NCBI GenBank assembly: GCA_044346175.1
Contig: JBIIZQ010000008.1
Span: 12,482 to 76,481, forward strand
Reading direction: 5' to 3'
Source: JBJTUH01 sp044346175
GTDB taxonomy: Bacteria > Cyanobacteriota > Vampirovibrionia > Vampirovibrionales > JAJTHC01
DNA length: 64,000 nt
Both the position numbers and the translations under genes were made by a program. Under the pieces are notes generated by a model. It was given only the letters and a program-made list of their open reading frames with translations, did no database searches and was not told the origin of the DNA. Below are positions 1 through 8,749 of this stretch, one piece after another. Numbering within the stretch: the first letter of the stretch is position 1; each line of letters starts with the position of its first letter.

Positions 1-145
1 TAATATTCCCCTAGAAGAAGCCATGACGTTGTTTGAAGAAGGAACCCAAGCCCTTCATGAGTGTCAAAAAGCCCTTCATGTTGCAGAGGGTAAAATCCAG
101 CAACTTTGTGAAAAAACAGGGATTCCCTTTGACGTATCTCTTTAA
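1..145 (+). CDS. xseB: Exodeoxyribonuclease VII small subunit, C-terminal part
   Basis: Reading from base 2, 47 codons stay open to a TAA at 143-145. The peptide has the XseB C-terminal pattern: P-L-E-E-A-M-x-L-F-E-E-G, then a Cys-rich amphipathic helix ending in a K-I-Q-Q-L-type stretch. XseB is the small helical subunit that binds XseA in exonuclease VII, which degrades single-stranded DNA. The start lies outside the window, and xseA is probably just upstream, as is common. Seen: the motif and the helical pattern. Family assignment is by motif only, but it is a short and characteristic signature. Confidence 0.75.
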   Translation, partial: NIPLEEAMTLFEEGTQALHECQKALHVAEGKIQQLCEKTGIPFDVSL

Positions 146-328
146 TCAGGCGTGTGTAACACTTTCGTGACATATCGTCGAAAATTGGTACTGCTAGGGT
201 TATCATGCTCATAAGTGGTCTTGAGCTGTGACGTTTAAGACCCCTAGGCTTTCTGCTTACCGTACTTTTCCATACCGTATGTCGTGTTACTCCACACATC
301 CTCCATTATTCTATAAGGTCTTTCTGCA

Positions 329-1075
329 ATGACATCATGGCTACAGGCAATTGATACAAAATATAACTTTGCAACCAAAACCACTTTAGCACTTGGTATT
401 CTCAGTATCACTTGGCTTTTTTCTGGTTTGGGTAGTATCTCTTCTCTCCAAAGGGTGCATGCTGAAACCTATCGCTGGCAAGCAAAGTACACCCAAGCGA
501 TGCCTCCTTCACAAGGTGTGGTTCTGAGTGCCGAGTGTCCTCGTGGGTGTCATGTGCCTTATACGCCCCAGTATCAGGCACCCCAATACACGGCACCCAT
601 GTATCAGGATGTGTCTGCCGATGCCTACTACATGACACCTGCTCCGATGCCCTGTGGTACAACGGTACCTACTTACGGCGTTATGGCACCTTGTGCCACC
701 CCTCAAACGTATGTCCATACTGAGGTATTACCAGCTTCTCCTCGCCCTAACGTGATTATTCGTGAATATGAACGCCCTGTTGAGGTCGTTAAAGTTGTGG
801 AAGTTCCTAAAACGGTTGTGAAAACCGTTGTAAAGAAGGTTTATGTGACACGGTATGTGTCAGCCCCTCGTAAAAAAGTGGCGTATCGTAAACCCATGAA
901 GCGACGTTATGTGTCCGCCGCCCGCCCCCATGCCGTGGTAGCTCGTAAGCCTATGCCTCACGCAGTTGTACCCGCTCCTGTGGCACCTCCTGTTCTTACA
1001 GCACCTACGTGCCAATCTCCAAGGGTTGAGGCTCCTATGTGCGTTGAGTGTATGCCAGTGCATTGTTACCATTAA
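329..1075 (+). CDS. Secreted Pro/Tyr/Val-rich basic protein of unknown function
   Basis: 248 residues. A hydrophobic segment at about residues 18-40 followed by a V-H-A/E-T-like cleavage site suggests a Sec signal peptide, so the mature protein is probably periplasmic or at the cell surface. The mature part has a Cys/Tyr/Pro-rich section (about 68-125, with repeated Y-x-A-P-x-Y units). A valine-lysine section with repeated V-V-K-T-V-V-K units follows (about 150-175). Next comes a very basic tract with two imperfect copies of a P-H-A-V-V unit, and a Cys-containing tail. An AAGG at 315-318 precedes the ATG by about 10 bases. I recognise no family. Cysteines on both sides of a basic, low-complexity core suggest a disulphide-linked surface or matrix protein, but that is inference. 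Confidence 0.7.
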   Translation: MTSWLQAIDTKYNFATKTTLALGILSITWLFSGLGSISSLQRVHAETYRWQAKYTQAMPPSQGVVLSAECPRGCHVPYTPQYQAPQYTAPMYQDVSADAYYMTPAPMPCGTTVPTYGVMAPCATPQTYVHTEVLPASPRPNVIIREYERPVEVVKVVEVPKTVVKTVVKKVYVTRYVSAPRKKVAYRKPMKRRYVSAARPHAVVARKPMPHAVVPAPVAPPVLTAPTCQSPRVEAPMCVECMPVHCYH

Positions 1076-1225
1076 GGACATGTAACTGATATACCTCGCT
1101 TTGAGTTTACGCCATGAGTAAAGCCTCATAGCCCTAATACAGGACAATCGCATGAAAAACTGCTTCCCTCTTTCTTATCTCTCCCCACGGTGAGAGAAGA
1201 TGACATATCGCATGATTGCCCTGAA

Positions 1226-1252
1226 CCCCAATACCTTATTAAGGTGTTGGGG
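1226..1252 (+). terminator. Hairpin, possible intrinsic terminator
   Basis: A 12-base-pair stem (CCCCAATACCTT against AAGGTGTTGGGG, one G-T pair) closes a 3-base loop. The T-tract after it is weak (CTATTTGT). It would end transcripts of the secreted protein gene. Confidence 0.5.
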
Positions 1253-1298
1253 CTATTTGTATGGTATATAATAGTAAAAAGTTTAGTGGGATACCATT

Positions 1299-1349
1299 CA
1301 CCTGTATTGACAACCCACCTGTATTGACAGCATTCACATAGCATTCACA
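1299..1349. repeat. Two adjacent direct repeats upstream of the ABC ATPase gene
   Basis: CACCTGTATTGACA occurs at 1299-1312 and 1316-1329 (17-base period). GCATTCACA follows at 1330-1338 and 1341-1349 (11-base period). The array ends 55 bases before the start codon at 1405. Such spacing could be binding sites for a regulator; no protein is implied by the sequence itself. Confidence 0.6.
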
Positions 1350-1404
1350 CGTATAGACTCGCCTGACGATAGACCAAAATTTCATTTGGAATGGATATTG
1401 CATC

Positions 1405-2259
1405 ATGGTTTCATTGCATTCTACTTTGACTTCCTCGGCAGCAACGGCATCGCAGCCGTTGCTTTTGTTAAGTGCGACAGGATTATGCAAGGTTCATAGT
1501 CATGCACAGTCTCAGGAGGGTGGGGCTATGGCGCCTCGTCCTGTTTGGCAAGACATCGAGCTTTCTTTATACAAAGGCGAGCGCATGGTGTTGATGGGAC
1601 GAAGTGGTTCAGGGAAAAGTACGCTTCTTAATTGCCTTTATGGTTTGGAACCTCCTACACAGGGGCATGTCTATTTTTATCCTCCTGTGCCAGTAGCGTC
1701 TCAGGATATTTCGACGTGTTATGACCTCTATGCACTTTCCGAGTGGCAACAGTGCTTGTTACGTCAACGTCATTATGGCTATATTTTTCAGATGTTCCAT
1801 TTATTGCCTACCATGACGGTACTGGAAAATGTCTTACTGCCGCTTGAGCTTCTTGCAGATACACACGACCACGAAGCCTCTATTTGGAAACGCCCTGCCC
1901 AAAGGATAGAAGCAGCACGTGCCATGTTGGATGCTGTAGGACTTTCGCACCGTATTCACCACATGGCCACAAACCTTTCAGGGGGTGAAATGCAACGGGT
2001 TGCCATCGCTAGGGCGTTGGTTCATGAACCCGCCTTGGTTTTTGCCGATGAACCTACAGGCAATTTAGACGCTCAAGCCGCTGAAGATGTGCTTGCTTTG
2101 CTTCTTACATTAAGTCAAAACACAGGTACGACCCTTTTGATGGTTACACACAGTGAAGAAGTCGCTTCCGTCATGGCGACGCGACGCTTTAGGCTTGTCC
2201 CTGACGCACACTCTGGTATCTGTCAATTTGTCGCAGATGAGGCAACCTGCCATGCTTAA
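1405..2259 (+). CDS. ABC transporter ATP-binding protein, LolD/MacB-like
   Basis: 284 residues with a full ABC nucleotide-binding domain: Walker A GRSGSGKST at about residue 68, signature LSGGEMQRVAIARAL, and Walker B LVFADEPTGNLD. The A-D-E-P-T-G-N-L-D form is typical of the LolD/MacB/FtsE group that energises FtsX-type permeases. The ATP subunit sits on the cytoplasmic face. The next gene, a permease, overlaps it by 8 bases, so the two are translationally coupled and surely form one transporter. Between the switch regions there is an extra loop (about 100-125) absent from minimal LolD proteins. The substrate (lipoprotein, peptide or drug) cannot be read from sequence. The upstream start at 1405 keeps the first beta strand (L-S-A-T-G-L-C-K-V). 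Confidence 0.88.
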   Translation: MVSLHSTLTSSAATASQPLLLLSATGLCKVHSHAQSQEGGAMAPRPVWQDIELSLYKGERMVLMGRSGSGKSTLLNCLYGLEPPTQGHVYFYPPVPVASQDISTCYDLYALSEWQQCLLRQRHYGYIFQMFHLLPTMTVLENVLLPLELLADTHDHEASIWKRPAQRIEAARAMLDAVGLSHRIHHMATNLSGGEMQRVAIARALVHEPALVFADEPTGNLDAQAAEDVLALLLTLSQNTGTTLLMVTHSEEVASVMATRRFRLVPDAHSGICQFVADEATCHA

Positions 2260-5083
2260 GGGGTATCGTGATACAATGACATGGCATACCACGAGGGTAC
2301 TTTTACAGCAGTGGATTATGAGAGACTGGTGTCGTAATAAAATCCGTACAGCTCTGAGTATTTTAGGAATTGCCCTTGGCGTTGCCATTGCATTTGCCAT
2401 GACGATTGCGAATCAGTCGGCGATTGAGCAATTTAGTGACCAAGTCAATGCCCTGAGTGGCGGTGCGGATGTCACGCTCCGTACGCAACATCAACCCATG
2501 TGGGATATTCGTCCTATGCTCTCGTCCCTAAATACATTGTGGGAAAAGGGCTATACTTGGAAGGCACTTACAGAGGTTGAGGTTCGGTTATGGGACGTGT
2601 CTGATACTTCAAATAAATCTGTAAAAACGCCCCAAATGCTTACTTGGCTGGGTGTTGACATGCTCAGTGGTAGTACGCAAGATGGTATCGCTTCTGATGG
2701 GTCTTCTTCTCAAAACAGTCAACAGGGGCTTTGGCAACGCCTCCAATACTATCGTTTACACCCCGAGGCGGGGTTTGAAAGTCCTCCCCTTGCTCATCCT
2801 AAAGATATGCAGCTATCCCTGTTTACACCAGGTACGGTGTGGGTGAGTGATACCCTTGCACATCAGTACGGTTGGCAACGAGGGAGTACCTTTTATGTGA
2901 TTCACGAGAGTCGTCAACGTCCGTTACGAGTTGGAGCCATTTACCGCCAAGAGGCTCTTGGCGGTGCCACACTGGGACATCATTACATCATTGGGGATAT
3001 TGGTGCAAACGCCCAATATCGTCAACCTTGGACAGACAATACTTCCCCTCAAGCGTATCTTGAAGCCCTCTCAAGTGTGTCTAAAGTTTTGATTTGGTCG
3101 CCTCAAGTAGAGACAAAAAAGGCTTATTCACCGCAAGAGGTGTGTACTATGCTTGATGCACATTTGCCTCAGGGCGTGCTATGTGAGTCGCCTCAAGTTC
3201 AAACGCAGCAAACCAATGCCATGCTGGCTTCCTACCGAGGTAATCTGAAAGCGCTTTCGCTTATTTCTCTTCTAGTGAGTATGCTCTTGATTTATAACAC
3301 CTATGCGGTGGGGATGTTGCGTCGTCGTGACATGTTGGGAATGCTCAAGGGGATGAATGTGCCTTGGCATGCGCTTACGACGGTACTGGTGATTGAGTCG
3401 TTAAGTATTGGACTCATTGGGAGTCTCATCGGGGTTGGGCTAGGGAGGTTACTGGCTCAAGTGAGTCTTCAAGGTGTGAGTCAAACCATGCAGTTACTTT
3501 ATACGGGGCAGGCCGTCACACAGCTTCATGTAAGTTGGCTTGATATGATTGGGTTTGTTGCGTTAGGGATGGGTGCTACGTTATTTGCAACACTCCTCCC
3601 TATCCAAGAAGCCAAGCAAGTGCCAGCTGCTCAAATGGTTCGTACAGAAAGCTTGGAACCTAAACTTAAACGCTATGCACGTCCCCTAGCCGTGAGTGGC
3701 TCGATACTTGGTTTACTGGCTTACGGACTGTGTTTACTCCCGCCATGGTTATGGGAAGGTGTGCCTGTATGGGGCTTTTTAGCCGCAAAGAGTATTAACT
3801 TTTGCGGTATTTTATGGCTCCCTTGGGTTTTAGTGACGGTATTGCCATGGCTCCAATCACTGGGGAGTAAGGGCTTGGGGGCGTTAGGGTCGATAAATCC
3901 TTTACGCAACCGTATACCTCTTACCCCTTGGCGGGTGGCTATTGCGTTACTCACAGGACATTTGTCTCGAAGTTGGATGGCAACCAGTAGTTTGCTTGTG
4001 ACGGTAGGTTTACTTGTAAGCCTAAGTATTATGATTTTTAGTTTTCAACAGAGTGTACAAGCATGGATTCAGCAAAGTTTACGTGCGGATATTTGGATTC
4101 AAGCTACCACACGGGAAGTGAGTAAACAAGATGAAGGACTCATTCCTGATGCGATACTTTCAAGTTTCCGCCATCTTTCGGGTGTTGAGGCGTTAGACGA
4201 CTTTTATGACACTGCCATTACGATTCAAGGTCGTACGGCACGCCTAGGTGCAGGTCGTAGTGAACTGATTCAAAAATATGGTCATCTCAAGATGCTTGAA
4301 GGTAAAACACATGTTGAGGTACTTGAAACGCTCAAAACCGAACCCAATACAGCCCTTGTCTCGGAAGCTTTTGCCCATAAGTTTAAGGTACGCACTGGTA
4401 CGCTTCTTCCTTTACCTACGCCCTCGGGGAGTATCCCCCTTAAAGTGATTGGTGTGTATGCGGACTATGCAAGTGACCTCGGTTATATCATTGTGGATAA
4501 AAAAACCTACATCAAGGCTTTCCGCCGTAACCCTACGAATAGTGTCGCTCTTTATGTCAACCCCCAACAAGATACGCAAGCACTGAAACAAAAGCTTTTA
4601 AAGGTGCTTCCTAAAGAGGCTTCCTTAATTGTGCAAACGAACCGAGAACTCAAAGCAGAAATTCTACGTATTTTTAATCGTACCTTTGCCATTACCTATG
4701 CCTTGCAGGGCATTACTTTAGGGATTACGCTACTCACCCTTGTGGGTGCTTTATTGATGATGACCCTTCTTTCACAGCCTACCTTTAGAACCCTGACCAT
4801 TTTGGGGATGTCCAAGCAAAGCCTCAAGCAGGTACTGGTCTACCAGAGTCTTTTGTTAGGTGGGTTTGGGATGACATCGGGGGCTTGTGTGGGGGGTATC
4901 CTTGCTATTATTTTGGTAGAGGTTATCAATAAACAAGCCTTTGGCTGGAGTATTGGCTATGCAATACCATGGCAGGTCTTTTTGCAGTGGGCAGGGTATG
5001 GGGTACTGACATTATTGGGGGCGGCATGGTTGACGTATGCGTTGAGTTTTGCAAAGCCTTCTTTTTTGAAAGATGTACAGTGA
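2252..5083 (+). CDS. Large FtsX-type ABC transporter permease
   Basis: About 943 residues from the ATG at 2252, which overlaps the ATPase stop (ATGCTTAA) and has a GAGG 9 bases upstream. An in-frame codon at 2153 is rejected because it lies deep in the ATPase gene. The protein has an N-terminal membrane helix (A-L-S-I-L-G-I-A-L-G-V), a periplasmic domain of about 270 residues and a first FtsX block of helices. A second helix, a second periplasmic domain and a C-terminal FtsX block complete it. This duplicated layout matches YbbP/DevC-like permeases for lipoprotein or lipophilic cargo. With the preceding ATPase it makes a mechanotransmission-type ABC system. No membrane fusion protein gene is adjacent. 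Confidence 0.85.
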   Translation: MLKGYRDTMTWHTTRVLLQQWIMRDWCRNKIRTALSILGIALGVAIAFAMTIANQSAIEQFSDQVNALSGGADVTLRTQHQPMWDIRPMLSSLNTLWEKGYTWKALTEVEVRLWDVSDTSNKSVKTPQMLTWLGVDMLSGSTQDGIASDGSSSQNSQQGLWQRLQYYRLHPEAGFESPPLAHPKDMQLSLFTPGTVWVSDTLAHQYGWQRGSTFYVIHESRQRPLRVGAIYRQEALGGATLGHHYIIGDIGANAQYRQPWTDNTSPQAYLEALSSVSKVLIWSPQVETKKAYSPQEVCTMLDAHLPQGVLCESPQVQTQQTNAMLASYRGNLKALSLISLLVSMLLIYNTYAVGMLRRRDMLGMLKGMNVPWHALTTVLVIESLSIGLIGSLIGVGLGRLLAQVSLQGVSQTMQLLYTGQAVTQLHVSWLDMIGFVALGMGATLFATLLPIQEAKQVPAAQMVRTESLEPKLKRYARPLAVSGSILGLLAYGLCLLPPWLWEGVPVWGFLAAKSINFCGILWLPWVLVTVLPWLQSLGSKGLGALGSINPLRNRIPLTPWRVAIALLTGHLSRSWMATSSLLVTVGLLVSLSIMIFSFQQSVQAWIQQSLRADIWIQATTREVSKQDEGLIPDAILSSFRHLSGVEALDDFYDTAITIQGRTARLGAGRSELIQKYGHLKMLEGKTHVEVLETLKTEPNTALVSEAFAHKFKVRTGTLLPLPTPSGSIPLKVIGVYADYASDLGYIIVDKKTYIKAFRRNPTNSVALYVNPQQDTQALKQKLLKVLPKEASLIVQTNRELKAEILRIFNRTFAITYALQGITLGITLLTLVGALLMMTLLSQPTFRTLTILGMSKQSLKQVLVYQSLLLGGFGMTSGACVGGILAIILVEVINKQAFGWSIGYAIPWQVFLQWAGYGVLTLLGAAWLTYALSFAKPSFLKDVQ

Positions 5084-5431
5084 CAAAGCAGGTTGTGATT
5101 CGATACGCCTGGACGACCAGATGAAGCCCAGTTTCAACTTTTTAATTTTTTCAACTTTTTAACTTTGGGGATTGTATGTTTCAGAGTGTTTTAAATGCGT
5201 TTGGTGTATATTTACCTGTGCATGTCCTCTCATGGATACCCCATGAGCGTTAGGAGACAAGAGGACAAAATTTCTTTTTAAGATACAATAGAAGGATACT
5301 CACCAATCATACAATAGATAGTACATAGGTTTAAAACAGTGTGCTTTATTGAGGGTCTTTCATTCAGGGTTTTTACATCACCACAACTTTACCAATACTC
5401 ATTACTTACTTTCACGTAGGGGCTTCATGTT
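5084..5431. other. Intergenic region before the Fur-family gene
   Basis: No gene seen. It contains a duplicated T-rich stretch (TTTCAACTTTTTAA-type units, 5130-5166), a nested hairpin with a T-run (5224-5280), and two copies of ATACAATAGA (5283-5292 and 5309-5318, 26 bases apart). The last pair lies about 115-150 bases before the Fur-family start and could be operator-like. This is speculative. Confidence 0.5.
5224..5280 (+). terminator. Nested hairpin with T-run, probable terminator of the permease operon
   Basis: The outer arms GTCCTCT (5224-5230) and AGAGGAC (5260-5266) pair and are followed by AAAATTTCTTTTTA. An inner hairpin CTCATGG/CCATGAG (5229-5235 with 5241-5247) shares bases with the outer stem, so the two folds partly compete. 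Confidence 0.45.
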
Positions 5432-6124
5432 ATGTTCAGTGCCAATGCCATTACACCTCATACCCACCCAGCACTACCAAGCGAATATATTCATCGTTCC
5501 TTGGAGGTTCTTAAGCAACGTCAGTTGCGGATTACACGCCCCAGAAAACTGATTTTGCGTGTGTTGGATGAAGCCGAAGTGCCTTTGTCGGTGTATGAAA
5601 TTCATGAATACCTCACCACACAGCTGAAAGAAAAAATGGATGTGGTGAGTGTGTATCGTGTCATTGATTGTTTGTTGGAGCATCACTTGGTGCATAACTT
5701 GATGAGTGCCAATAAGTACCGTAAATGTCTTATTGCACACTCGCACCATCCTGATATGAGTCATCATAATCATCAGTATGACCACGGACACGCCCATACT
5801 CATGCCCATGACCACACACACCCTTCGCTTCATAAACAGCAAGGTGCTGAAGGACTCTCTGAAGACCTTTCATGCCATTGCCATAATCCTCATTACCTCT
5901 TGTATTGTAAATCATGCCAAAAAATGGATGAAATACAACTTCCTGAGTTGCAGCCTTTCCTCAAAAACTTGGAAAAACAAAAGCATTTCACTATCCAAGA
6001 ACCCAAGCTTGAACTTATTGGTTTGTGCGATACTTGTAAAGCAGAAGAGGCACATCGTGCAATGACTTCGGATGTACAGGAGGCTGCACCATCGCTGACT
6101 GTGAATCTGGTACGAACCAAATAA
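5432..6124 (+). CDS. Fur/Zur-family metal-responsive repressor with histidine-rich insert
   Basis: 230 residues against about 150 for usual Fur proteins. The winged-helix part (about 20-100: R-I-T-R-P-R-K, then the V-V-S-V-Y-R-V-I-D recognition region) is typical. The dimerisation part carries two CxxC pairs (C159/C162 and C199/C202), the structural zinc site of Fur/Zur/PerR proteins. Between them lies an insert at about 103-134 with 14 His residues in 32, mostly alternating H-x-H. Such a tract could bind zinc or nickel and favours a Zur- or Nur-like role. The gene stands alone; no metal transporter is adjacent, so the regulon must lie elsewhere. Which metal it senses is not resolved. Confidence 0.82.
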   Translation: MFSANAITPHTHPALPSEYIHRSLEVLKQRQLRITRPRKLILRVLDEAEVPLSVYEIHEYLTTQLKEKMDVVSVYRVIDCLLEHHLVHNLMSANKYRKCLIAHSHHPDMSHHNHQYDHGHAHTHAHDHTHPSLHKQQGAEGLSEDLSCHCHNPHYLLYCKSCQKMDEIQLPELQPFLKNLEKQKHFTIQEPKLELIGLCDTCKAEEAHRAMTSDVQEAAPSLTVNLVRTK

Positions 6125-6159
6125 CGCTTTCCTTAAGAAGGTCTTTAGCCCAAAAAAAA

Positions 6160-6193
6160 GCCTTGATGAAGTGATATGTCACTTCGTCAAGGC
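6160..6193 (-). terminator. Intrinsic terminator for the minus-strand gene at 6383-7393
   Basis: A nearly perfect 15-16 base-pair stem (GCCTTGATGAAGTGA against TCACTTCGTCAAGGC) is flanked on the left by eight A residues, read as a T-run on the minus strand. Orientation therefore fits the minus gene 190 bases away. The hairpin may also stop the Fur-family transcript coming from the other side. Confidence 0.72.
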
Positions 6194-6382
6194 ACCTGTG
6201 TGTATGGAGAGGAGAAAAACACAATGAACAATAACCCTACTAAGGGGCTGTTTTGCAACAAAGTTAGATGAGAGAAAGTTAGATGAGAGGGTGTATGCTG
6301 GTATCCTTGTAAAAGGAAAGTTCAGCAGGTTCTAACACTCTGAAAAGGGAGAGGAAACCATAAGGATGCAGTTTTTATTTTT

Positions 6383-7393
6383 TTACGAAGTGGCTTGTCC
6401 CCATTGGCGTTGTGCAACCCCTGAACCCGTTGCAGTGCCTGTTGCCTGCTTGAGGGTGTTGGGAAAACGACTCGCCCACTCTTTTAACCCGTGAGTGGTT
6501 TGTTGAAACTGTTGGGTAAGCTTTTGGAAACCTTGACTGCGTTGATTCCAAGCGGTCGCCATATCTCGTTGTACAAGACCAGAAGCCTGTTTGTACACTT
6601 CAGGGTTTAGCGTCGCTTGTTTTAGGTCTGTCACGGAGGCGTTCATCCACTGTTTAGGGTTTTTAAGCATGCTGTAAGTATTTTCAACTTGCAGTGCCTT
6701 TTGTCCTTGAAGCCCTTTGCTCATACTGTTAAGCCCTTTTAGGGTTGCAGTCCCTGCGGGTAAAAGCATTAACCCATCGGTGAATGAAGAACCCAGCCCT
6801 TCCAAGGCTTGAGAACGACCCCAAGCATCTTTAGCACCAAGATATTTCATACCATTGTTCGCTGCCCCAAGGGCTGTAGCTCCAGCTGCTCCAGCTAGTA
6901 GAAAGGGAGCTAACCCCGTGACAAGCCCAGCAGGTAATACAGAAAACAGTAAAGCACCCCCCGCTAAAGTAGCGAGTCCACCAGGGGTTAGAAGATTATC
7001 AATGGGCTTTTTCATCCCTCTAAAAAAGGAGTTTAATCCATTGGTATGGGATTCTTCCATTTTTTGAAGTTTGGGTTCTTTGGCGTTTAGCTCCGCTTGC
7101 AACATACCATTTTGGGTGGCAAGCATCGCATTTTGGTAAGCGATATCTTCATGAGCGGAAGCAAGTCCAGTGGGACCATTCAGCTCAGCCATATCAAAGG
7201 CACGTATCCCGAGTGCTTGCAAGTCGTTCATCGGATTTTGCGAGCCACCCATAGCAAATACACCTGTGTTCATGGTGGGAGAGCCGATTTGAAGCATACT
7301 ATGAGGTATGCCACCAGTCGTTCCGAGGTTGGTTGGCATGGTTTGTAAGCTCATACCCATCGGTAAAGCTCCGAAGTCTGTGGTCATCATCAT
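6383..7393 (-). CDS. Hypothetical protein with central hydrophobic segment
   Basis: 336 residues, starting with three consecutive Met codons (M-M-M-T-T-D). The N-terminal third is rich in Gly, Met, Thr and Asn and looks disordered. A Gly/Ala/Leu-rich hydrophobic stretch of about 45 residues (about 135-180) could form one or two membrane helices. The C-terminal half is helical and rich in Gln, Lys and Thr. I recognise no family. It is divergent from the flagellar genes flgN-flgK-flgL. The composition resembles a small secreted or membrane-inserting protein, but no signal peptide is visible and no function is claimed. Confidence 0.6.
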   Translation of the reverse strand: MMMTTDFGALPMGMSLQTMPTNLGTTGGIPHSMLQIGSPTMNTGVFAMGGSQNPMNDLQALGIRAFDMAELNGPTGLASAHEDIAYQNAMLATQNGMLQAELNAKEPKLQKMEESHTNGLNSFFRGMKKPIDNLLTPGGLATLAGGALLFSVLPAGLVTGLAPFLLAGAAGATALGAANNGMKYLGAKDAWGRSQALEGLGSSFTDGLMLLPAGTATLKGLNSMSKGLQGQKALQVENTYSMLKNPKQWMNASVTDLKQATLNPEVYKQASGLVQRDMATAWNQRSQGFQKLTQQFQQTTHGLKEWASRFPNTLKQATGTATGSGVAQRQWGQATS

Positions 7394-7791
7394 ACGCTGT
7401 GTGTACTCCTGAAACGATTGTAAGCAACGCCCTGTGATATTCGTTTAACCTCAATGGAAAGCCTGAATAGGCTATTTTTATTACCGTCGTCACTGTTCTT
7501 GCTTACTTTGACGTAATCTTGAGCCAGCGAGCGCGTATTTTCCACTCAGTGGGTGTAAGTTGAACCTTTAAAAAAAAGACTCATACTGACTACCTTTTAC
7601 TGTTTGCTGTTTTTTTGTATGTTACCCTAGCTGTTTATATTAAGGCAGAGGCTCGTAAGTTTTGTGCTACCCCTTTAAATGGATGATGTTTCTTGGTTCG
7701 TCCTAAAGTATCTGACTCCTTCAAAGTACACTGAATAAGGCGTATTTAAGATAAGTTTTCAGTCAATTTGGATAAGGCTTGCATAAGGCAT
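7394..7791. other. Divergent intergenic region
   Basis: About 400 bases between the minus-strand hypothetical gene and the flgN-like gene. It must hold the promoters of both. I could not place a convincing sigma-70 or flagellar sigma-28 promoter and saw no RNA gene or long repeat. Confidence 0.5.
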
Positions 7792-8556
7792 ATGGTAACC
7801 TCTATGACGACAATCGTGACGCTTCGAGATATGGCACAACACTGTCTAGGATTGCGTGCGGCACTGGAGGCTGTATGTGAATGTTTGGCTGAGCATCATC
7901 AGGCACTTACGCATGAAAAGCTTTCAGAACTTGAGGTGCTAGGCAAAGCACTCACGCAACACTATCGAACCCTACAAACCGTTTGGTTAAAACCGCTTAA
8001 ACATGTGCTAAAGATGAGTGCTACAGAGGTGGTTGCTCTCTCTCCAGAAGCTACTTCTACAGGGTTACAGACAGAAGTGCAAAACTCGTCGGATGTATCG
8101 CAAGCACTCAGTGCTTGGATTCATTATCGTGGTGCCGTGGAGCAAGACCCTGACTTTGCCCAACACTTACTTCAGGATGAACTGCCACGCTTGCAAGCTC
8201 TATTGCGTCGTGTGAAGCATTACACTGAAATACAGCACGACTTAGCGGAGGTCTCCTTACGTTGGACGCAACAAGCTTTGAATAGTTTGACCAGGGAAGC
8301 GACTTCTCCTTATCAAAATGATGGTGGTTATGCGTATACTCAATTTACGGTAGCCTCTAAAAAACCTAGAAATACACCTGTGCCTGAAATGACTCAAACC
8401 CCTGTGGTGACAGAGCATGCAGACCCCTTAAATCCTTCTGAAACCCTTTACACTGGACGTGCGATGCCAGCCATGTTTTATGGGGCTACAGAAGCTTCCT
8501 TACGTGACGCTCAGGCAGAGGGTTATCCTGCTCGGCGTGTCGATACGAGTTCCTAG
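7792..8556 (+). CDS. Putative flagellar export chaperone, FlgN-like
   Basis: About 254 residues from the ATG at 7792 (AAGG lies close upstream; TTG 7768 and ATG 7804 are alternatives). Residues about 25-60 fit the FlgN pattern: a heptad helix with Q-A-L-T-H-E-K-L-S-E-L-E-V-L-G-K-A-L, then a second long helix. FlgN is the cytoplasmic chaperone that delivers the hook-associated proteins FlgK and FlgL to the flagellar export gate. Its position just upstream of flgK and flgL is the classic one. The C-terminal 100 residues are longer than usual, Pro/Thr-rich and probably disordered. The sequence match alone is weak; context carries the call. Confidence 0.6.
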   Translation: MVTSMTTIVTLRDMAQHCLGLRAALEAVCECLAEHHQALTHEKLSELEVLGKALTQHYRTLQTVWLKPLKHVLKMSATEVVALSPEATSTGLQTEVQNSSDVSQALSAWIHYRGAVEQDPDFAQHLLQDELPRLQALLRRVKHYTEIQHDLAEVSLRWTQQALNSLTREATSPYQNDGGYAYTQFTVASKKPRNTPVPEMTQTPVVTEHADPLNPSETLYTGRAMPAMFYGATEASLRDAQAEGYPARRVDTSS

Positions 8557-8749
8557 CGTTTCGTTTAAGTTTTTTAGGGATGTGTCGATACCTTATGACA
8601 AGGTGTGAGGCTGAAAAGGGAGAGACCCTGATGTGTACTTTGTGGTGTATCAAGCTCTTTTGAGGGGTTTAATGCAAGGAAGAAATCGCAACACCTTTTG
8701 TGAAATTACGGTTGATTGCCCTCAGGTATGAGAAAGCAAGGATGTCATG

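Larger units (their letters stand above)
1076..1404. other. Intergenic region with hairpin and short tandem repeats
   Basis: No convincing gene. It holds a strong hairpin (1226-1252) and a tandem repeat cluster (1299-1349). It also has a short motif (CAGGACAATCGCATGA, 1141-1156) that recurs almost exactly near 54114-54127 and appears in roughly inverted form at 1208-1224. No clear sigma-70 promoter could be placed for the ABC transporter genes that follow. Confidence 0.6.

Noticed and set aside
408..662. Antisense frames over the secreted protein and similar shadow frames elsewhere
   Set aside because: They lie inside well-supported genes on the other strand, lack ribosome sites and show no domain pattern.
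1307..1329. The two TTGACA sequences as promoter -35 boxes
   Set aside because: No -10 lies at 15-19 bases from either; they are parts of the direct repeat.
2153..2251. Upstream in-frame start of the permease
   Set aside because: It overlaps about 100 bases of the ATPase gene; the ATG at 2252 with GAGG and stop-overlap is far better.
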